Assembly (NCBI GenBank): GCA_030180135.1
Contig: CM058230.1
Location: forward strand, 19,469,082-19,533,081
Direction: 5' to 3'
DNA from: Orychophragmus violaceus
Lineage: Eukaryota > Streptophyta > Magnoliopsida > Brassicales > Brassicaceae
DNA: 64,000 nt
Below are positions 57,943 through 64,000 of this stretch, piece by piece. The position numbers were made by a program, and so were the translations under genes. A model generated the notes under the pieces. The model was not told where the DNA came from and did no database searches. It was given only the letters and a program-made list of their open reading frames with translations. Within the stretch, counting starts at the first letter, position 1, and every line of letters starts with the position of its first letter.

Positions 57943-58332
57943 TCATGGCGGTTTCAACAGAGACTTTGAGTGTCTATGTGAATGTCTCCTCATCCAAGGT
58001 GGTGTATACGCTGTCGGATCATGAGATCTCCCAAGGAACGAAGGAATAGAATCAGGGCGGGAGCGAAGCTTGGGTAGGATTCTGCGTTTTTCTGCATTCA
58101 AAGTTGATGGATTAGGAGGTTTAAACTTAGATGATTTATGCCTTACCTTTGGTGGAAATGAGATGTCTGAAGCTTTCTGCTTATGAGAAGTTGCAGGCAC
58201 TGAAGATGTTAGAGCAGGTTCAAGAGGAACCGCCATCTTCTTCTCTCCAATCGAACTCTCTGGTTCTACCTCAACACTGAAGCTCTGTCCATCAATGGTG
58301 GCTCTCTGCTTCTTGTCCATCTTGAACTGCAA
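57943..58332 (-). CDS. Accessory ORF of the Athila-like element, function unknown
   Basis: 129 residues, uninterrupted, on the minus strand. It has a hydrophilic head with TIDGQSFSVEVEPE, a central ALTSSVPAT, a basic Lys/Pro/Ser-rich middle, and ends in HDPTAYTPPWMRRHSHRHSK. A second copy, diverged but alignable along its full length, lies at 62733-63076 on the plus strand, likewise followed by the same 3' non-coding region. No known domain was recognised and no membrane segment is evident. It may be the end of a longer upstream ORF; the upstream sequence here is rearranged, so the start is unsure. Confidence 0.55.
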   Translation of the reverse strand: MQFKMDKKQRATIDGQSFSVEVEPESSIGEKKMAVPLEPALTSSVPATSHKQKASDISFPPKVRHKSSKFKPPNPSTLNAEKRRILPKLRSRPDSIPSFLGRSHDPTAYTPPWMRRHSHRHSKSLLKPP

Positions 58333-58540
58333 TCGAACTCTCTGGTTCTCACAACGACAGTTGGTTAATTCTATATCTGTGTTTGAGTTCTAGAACAATT
58401 CTTAATTAGATCCCGATTGATTGATTAGCTTATGTTCCTGATTTCCTGAGAACTCCCTAGACTTAACGCTTTGCCTCCTTGCTTACAAAACTCGCTATGT
58501 ACTTTCTGCTGTCTGGTTTACTGCACTTATTTGGGAGATC
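58333..58540 (+). repeat. Rearranged sense LTR fragment
   Basis: It aligns to the 3' part of the LTR family (compare 46590-46740), but is followed by an earlier LTR part, so the order is scrambled. The 20-bp string CAATCGAACTCTCTGGTTCT occurs at 58249 and again at 58330, marking the junction. Confidence 0.7.
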
Positions 58541-59020
58541 TCATATCTGTTAGTTCTTCATCTAGGATTGTTCTTACTGCTTAATCTGAATTAGCTACCC
58601 AGATTTATGATGTTAGGTTGATTGATACAACGGCAGTTGGTTAATTAGCTAGAAAGAACCTAGATGAGCAATTTAATTACTCGCAAAGGAATTTGGTTTA
58701 ATTAGATTGTGAACATATCGAACTTGGAATTAAAGCTGGTTTAATCTGTTAGTAATTACAAAGGAAATCAGGAACATAAGTGCAGCAATCCAAATTCCTT
58801 TGTAATTACTAACAGATTAAACCAGCTTTAATTCCAAGTTCGATATGTTCACAATCTAATTAAACCAAATTCCTTTGCGAGTAATTAAATTGCTCATCTA
58901 GGTTCTTTCTAGCTAATTAACCAACTGCCGTTGTATCAATCAACCTAACATCATAAATCTGGGTAGCTAATTCAGATTAAGCAGTAAGAACAATCCTAGA
59001 TGAAGAACTAACAGATATGA
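58541..59020. repeat. Perfect 226-bp inverted repeat with 28-bp spacer
   Basis: Bases 58541-58766 are the exact reverse complement of 58795-59020 by hand comparison; the spacer is 58767-58794. Both arms are from the Athila-like LTR, one sense and one antisense. Confidence 0.95.
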
Positions 59021-59622
59021 ATCCCTACAGATTTATTAACCTATAATTACATGAAATCCCTAATGAGAATCCCTAAACCTAACTGGTAAACTACTCAGAC
59101 ATGATCATCGAAACAGAAGACATCATGAATAGAAAACCAAATATCATAAAACAGAATGAAGAACTGGGGTTCGAAATCCTCTCTCTTTCAAGAACAAGAT
59201 CAGCCCCTCTCTCTCTCTCTGAAATAAAATAAAACTTAAGTAAAGCGTAGCCTAAACAAGTGGCTAAAAACCCTAATATATAGTCTAAAACACGTATGGG
59301 GGCCTTTTTGCAAGTCTGGGAAGTTTCTGGGCAAAAATTGTAATTTCTCCAAAATGCAGATTTTTGGGCGCAGAACCCTGGAATCACCTTGCGTCGACCA
59401 CTGCACAACTGCAACGATCGTTGCAAGGCGATTTTTCAGCCAGTGAACTCCGTGAAACCCCCAAACGGTGCAGAAATGCTCTCAATGCTCCCAGAACGTC
59501 CAATTGAGCTCCAAACGTGCCTTAAACCTGTAAAACACCTGAAAAGACTCCAAAACATACTAAAAGACTCGATAAATAAGATATATACCATGGCTAAAAT
59601 CCATAAAATCCATGGTATATCA
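58795..59622 (-). repeat. Truncated inverted Athila-like LTR
   Basis: It starts on the minus strand with TGATATACCATGG (59622) and ends in the right arm of the inverted repeat. About 700 bp are nearly identical to 55874-56582; differences include a shorter CT run. It abuts the ORF1-type fragment without a polypurine tract. Confidence 0.85.
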
Positions 59623-59648
59623 TCATCTTTGCTCACCATCTAGAGGAT

Positions 59649-60260
59649 ATGAAGACTAAGCCATTCACAGGGAAAGCGACGAAGACAGAGATGGTTGGGA
59701 GTCTTTTAACTCCAATTTTTGACCACTTTGGGATCGACAGGAGTCAGATGTCTATTTGCACCAAGAAGTCTACCATGGAATTTACACACCTGAAGAGCAT
59801 ACAATGGATGAAGGGAGACGTTAGTGGGAGGCATTTCTTGTGGCGTTTCACTGACGCATCTGGCGTTGAGCGCCTCTTTCCTCTCTTTGAGACCAAGCTT
59901 ACAGGCATCACTTATGAGCCTCTTTCACTCTCCCTCCAGCCAATTTAGAGCTTTGTCGAGTTGTTCCGCGTCGCTCTATCGTGCTTAGAGGGGCTACTTC
60001 TGGAGCTGGTGCTTCTGCTGCTGAGCATGAGGCAGTTCCTGGTGACGACGTGCAGAAGACATGCCACCAGGGCAGTTTCAAAAGCTGGTACTCAAGGGGA
60101 TCTGGAAGAAGGTTCACAGCATGTCCTGCCAACGCTCACATCACGTTCACCATCCACAACCACAACGTGGCGCACCTGCACCACCACCTGTACCGAGCAT
60201 CTCATAGAATGAGGAGATAGAGGAGGCTGCTGACTCCGAGGAGATGGATTCTGGGGACTC
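59649..60260 (+). pseudogene. Athila ORF1-type (envelope-position) fragment
   Basis: ATG 59649 opens a frame with VGSLLTPIFDHFGIDRSQM and HLKSIQWMKGD, ending LSLQPI at 59948. A frameshifted continuation (GATSGAGASAAEHEA, 59985-60080, then HITFTIHNHNVAHLHHHLYR) runs to about 60260. The pattern recalls the Athila ORF-1 family (Pfam PF03078) downstream of pol. The N-terminal part is missing, cut off by the inverted LTR. Confidence 0.65.
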
Positions 60261-61552
60261 TCTGGGGTTCTAGATCCTTGTTGCTGCTGTTGTTTCTGCG
60301 TTTGTTTTCTTTTCTTTTTCTCTTCTCTTGAGTCTTTTTTATGTTTCTTTTTGAGTCACTATGTTGGTCATGTCTATCTGGAACCTTGATGATTTGAGTT
60401 TATGCACTACCACTGTTGCTTCTGATATGATTTTTGAGTGTTCTAACCAGTTAACAGGTGAGAAATTGAGTGCTAACTCATTAAATTAACCACAAGCTTC
60501 ATTTTACAAGTTGTGTCTGATAATACGACCTCAGTGTCGGTCGACACCAATGTTGATGTCGGTCGACACTGATCGTGTTCAGGTTTGAAATTTTCACTCA
60601 ATCTTTCTATGGTTCCGAATTGATGAATCCAAGCTGCGATTGCACTAGGGACAGTGCAGTTTAAGTGTGGGGGAGGTGGTTACTGACATTGTGTTCTGTT
60701 TTCTTAGTGTCAGTCCTTGTTTTTCTTTGGTTTAGTCAAAATTGGTATGAAACTGTGATTTTTCGAGAAAATTTTTGGTTGGAACAGGAACTAAGTGACC
60801 ATTGGACAGACTTGCAGTAGCTATATGACTGTTAGAAAACCCAACACGGATCAACCTACCAAGGACACCCATATCTTCTCAAGTATTCAGAGGATCCATC
60901 ACTAACTTCACCTTTAATCCTGACTGAATTTTCTCACTTTTAGGGGCTTGGTATCTCTGGATCGGATTCCTCTGATGTGTTTGACACAACCTATGATCCT
61001 GTCTAAGTATGGTTTCTGATTTTCCCCTCCCTTAAAAGTAATTAAAAAAGAGATTAAAATTGCGGATAAGCTAGTAGCTTCGAAGTAGTCACGGGAGTGG
61101 TAGAGACCCCTATTACCTCCTGTGCATCCATGGAAACATGTCCAAAGTTACACCCCGAATAAAAACGGAAGAGCACTGATGGAAAAAATAAAATGATACC
61201 CATTGGGGAAAAATCAGTGCTAAGGGAGAAAAGGAAAAGAAAGGAACCAGAAACCGACAATTTGGTGGTCAAGTACTGACTGAGTTGAGTCCGTGTGTCC
61301 TCTTATCGATACTCCCTCTGTGAGACCGCACCTAATTGTATAAAGAGGTTAGTGTGGTGAACTTGAATGCGCTTTCTAGATTGTGGAGTTTACTTGGGAC
61401 AGTTGCTAAGTGTGGGGGAAGTACATTGTGGTCTTACTAAGTGAATGTGAATGTTCCTAGGACGAAATGAGTTTCTGAGTTTTCAAACCTCGTTCTCATC
61501 GCTTTAGTTCTTTATTTTCTTGAGGGCAAGCAAGAGCTAAGAGTGGGGGAGT
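60261..61552 (+). other. Athila-like 3' non-coding region with three polypurine tracts
   Basis: Purine tracts AAGTGTGGGGGAGG (60663-60676), AAGTGTGGGGGAA (61408-61420) and AAGAGTGGGGGAG (61539-61551); the last directly precedes the LTR. Paired GTCGGTCGAC motifs at 60536-60570. No coding. Confidence 0.85.
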
Positions 61553-62717
61553 AGATATATCATTATTTTCTAGGTTTTCAACCATGATATAGTTGTATAT
61601 ATTGAGTCTTTAACCTGTTTTTTCGAGTCTATCGAGTCTTTTACAGGTAAGCTTGTGTTTGGAGCAAAGAGCGGAGTTTTGGGATGTTTCTGGTGATTTG
61701 TGCAACGAGCTGAAGTTGGTGTCTCGGCCACGAGCTGATGTCGACCGACATCCATCTTGGTGTCGGTCGACACTGAGCGCGACAGAAGACTTATGCGCTA
61801 GTTGAAGACATCTTTTGAAGAATTGCAAAGTTGCCCCAAAAGTTTCCCTAATTCTAATTTAGCCCCAGAACGTGTTTAGTGGTTTTTAATTAGGTTTTTG
61901 AGCAGAAACTCATATCTTGTTCTTTGTTCTTGCTTTTGTTCTAGAGATTGAGAGATTATAGCTTGGGGTTGTTCTTGCTACTTGTAACCTTTGAGAGAAG
62001 GATTTCGAACCCCTGTTTTTATCTATTCAGTCTTATTTTCTATTCATTCGTGTGTTATTCATTTGATATCATGTCCAAGTAGTAACCTTAGTTAGATTTA
62101 GGGATTCTCGTAAGGATTTCATGCTTTGTTAGATCACTGAATGATTAGGATTCTAAATCTATATGTTCATCACCCAAGTTGAGATTAATACTAAATCATG
62201 GACTGGTCACCTAGGGTTTAGATCTTAGATTGTTAATTTTGCACGAGAGTGTGAATTATAATCCGAATATACTTAGTGTGAGAAATTTGATTAGATGCAA
62301 AGAGATTTGGTCTGGGAGAATTGTGAACTTAATAACTTGCTATTAATGCTTGTCTAGAATTCTAAGATTGCATAGAGATTTGAATCGTTAGGTTGCTAGA
62401 CATATATAGTAATCGCAGTGTGAATTGAATTATTATACATTGTGATTCTAGTTCTTGAACATGTGCTTAACCTGAATCTTGTTTAGCTAAGTGTCTGACA
62501 TTGTATGATTTCCTGAGAATATCCTGAGTCTAGCGTCTTTCTCTAATCAAAACACACCTTTACTTTCTTGCATTGCTTTCTACTTTCTCATCTGATTGAT
62601 TTGGCTAAGTTTAAAGACATATAGTCTATTGCGTGAATCTTGAGTCCTTGTGGATACGATACCCTCAATACTACAATAGCATAACTGTGCACTTTAGGGA
62701 ATAATCTTGAACTATCA
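61553..62717 (+). repeat. Athila-like 3' LTR
   Basis: It begins AGATATATCATT (the usual TG changed to AG) after the polypurine tract and ends GAACTATCA. No primer site follows, so it is a 3' LTR. It supplies the empty-site comparison for the Helitron in the LTR at 49281. Confidence 0.85.
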
Positions 62718-62732
62718 CTTTTACAGTTCAAG

Positions 62733-63076
62733 ATGGATAAGCTGCATAGATTTACCATCGATGGACACAACTTCAGTGTTGAGGTGGAGCTTGAGATTCT
62801 GATTGGAGAAGAAAATATGACAGTTCATCTTGAACTTGCTCTAACATCTTCAGAGCCTGCAACTGCTCATAATCATAGGTATGACTCCTCTAAACTTAGA
62901 CGTCTTAAGCCATCACTTGTGAGTGCAGGAAAACGCAGTATCCCACCCACGCTTCGTTCCCACCCTAGTTCCATTCGCCCATTCCTAGGAGATCTCATGA
63001 TCCGAACACTTATACACCACCTTGGATGAGGAGACATTTACAGAGACATTCATTGTCTCTGCTGAATCCAACATAA
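62733..63076 (+). pseudogene. Second copy of the Athila-like accessory ORF
   Basis: ATG 62733 begins MDKLHRFTIDGHNFSVEVEL, aligned with the minus-strand copy at 58332-57943 (shared TIDG, FSVEVE, ALTSS, PAT). A frameshift near 62990 separates the main frame (stop at 63029) from the conserved end YTPPWMRRH, which closes at TAA 63074-63076. It lies immediately after the LTR at 61553-62717, which probably inserted just in front of it. Confidence 0.6.
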
Positions 63077-64000
63077 GTTCGATCTCCTTCCCACAGTCAA
63101 GCAAATGACTTAAAACAAGAAGTGAGTGGAGGCAACCCACTAGTATGTTTGTTCTTTCTTTTATTTTTTTGTTTTGATTTTGGTTTTTTGATTTTTTTTT
63201 GGTGTGTTCAAGGCGTGAGAACAGTCGGAATCGCCCTGCGTCGATCGAAACGGTCATGTGTGTCGATCAACACAGAGGTCATACGTGGATATTAATGATT
63301 TAGCCGTATTGATTGAGGTTGAGATATCGGTTCACTTCAAACCGCGGAATGAGCAAACACGACTTGTGTCGATCGATGCGGTCAAGAGCATTGATCGACA
63401 CAAGCCGACGTCCTGTAAGTATTCTGACTCTTTTCGGAATCTGTTCATTCTTATTATTGTTCTCACCAATCCCAAGCTTCTATAACACTGCAGACAGTGT
63501 TGTTTAAGTGTTGGGGAGGTAGCTACTGACGCCCCATTTTCTGTTTTCTTAGAGTCAGTCCATCTATTTTATTGAGTCAAATTGAGTAAGAAACAAGGAC
63601 TTTTTGAGGAGATTATCACACTCGCAGGAACCTAAGTGACCATTGGATGAGTTTGCAGATTATCTATGACTATTAGAAAACCCCACACATACCAGCCTGC
63701 TGAGGACACCCATATCTTTTCAGGTATTCAGAGAATTCATTACTGACTTCGCACATAATCTTGACTTAATTTTTCTCACCTGAGGGCTTGGCATACTTTG
63801 AGTCGGATTCATCTGTTAGTTCTGACACAGCTTATAATCCTGTTCAATTATGATTCCCTTCTCCCCTTCCTTAAAGTAAAAAAAAAAGATATAAACTGGG
63901 ATGATCTAGTAGCTTCTTGTGATCACGGGAGTGGTAGAGACCCCTATTACCTCCTATGCATTTATGGAATGTGTCCAAAGTACACCCCAATGCGGTAAGA
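63077..64000 (+). other. Athila-like 3' non-coding region continuing past the window
   Basis: Paired TCGATCGA/TCGATCAACACA motifs at 63240-63275 and 63370-63402, a purine tract GTGTTGGGGAGGTAG near 63507, and the ATCACGGGAGTGGTAGAGAC block near 63922 match the other copies. The LTR is expected beyond 64000. Confidence 0.8.

Overview
The window is plant nuclear DNA from a member of the Brassicaceae, probably the Brassica lineage. This rests on an intronless RAV-type transcription factor that reads as TEMPRANILLO1, on crucifer-style Helitron ends, and on Athila and Tat retroelements. No bacterial, organellar or viral genome is present. Only one host gene looks intact (TEM1, 30516-31637 +). Nearly everything else is nested, decayed transposable elements.

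Layout. 1-3622: 3' end of a Ty1/copia element with an uninterrupted gag-pol frame and its 3' LTR. 5347-13448: a complete Ty3/gypsy Tat-type element with two LTRs and a TTATT target duplication. Its gag is lost, its pol is broken, it carries a tandem-repeat block, and it has a spliced gene on the opposite strand. 14126-15116: a small Helitron. 15307-20249: a Mutator-like element (MULE) with terminal inverted repeats of about 340 bp and two convergent genes, a GRF-zinc-finger/membrane protein and a MULE transposase, both broken. 20584-27936: a decayed L1-type LINE split by a 2-kb hAT element with an 8-bp target duplication. 28811-29340: a probable poly(A) retroposon. 30397-31637: TEM1. 33852-34727: a 27-bp minisatellite split by a 544-bp hAT. 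35141-35642: a second short hAT. 35743-37549: a 5'-truncated LINE on the minus strand. 37550-40385: an LTR-gag-protease fragment of another Tat element, minus strand.

40386-64000 is a nest of Athila-like LTRs and fragments. It includes a solo LTR inside an RNase H-like gene piece, a LINE ORF1, two 5' LTRs with tRNA-Asp-type primer sites and gag remnants, an antisense 3' end, an envelope-position ORF1 fragment, and an accessory ORF seen twice. One LTR is split by a 4.5-kb Helitron (49767-54247) that carries intron-containing pieces of three host genes in one orientation: ISWI/CHR11-like, LSG1-like GTPase and folylpolyglutamate synthase. A perfect 226-bp inverted repeat with a 28-bp spacer (58541-59020) lies between rearranged LTR pieces.

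How it works together: the elements do not form a pathway. They record successive insertions, several with exact target duplications or empty-site paralogues inside the window. Nonsense changes consistent with C-to-T decay suggest long-methylated heterochromatin around a single euchromatic gene. All family assignments are from reading motifs by eye; no searches were run.
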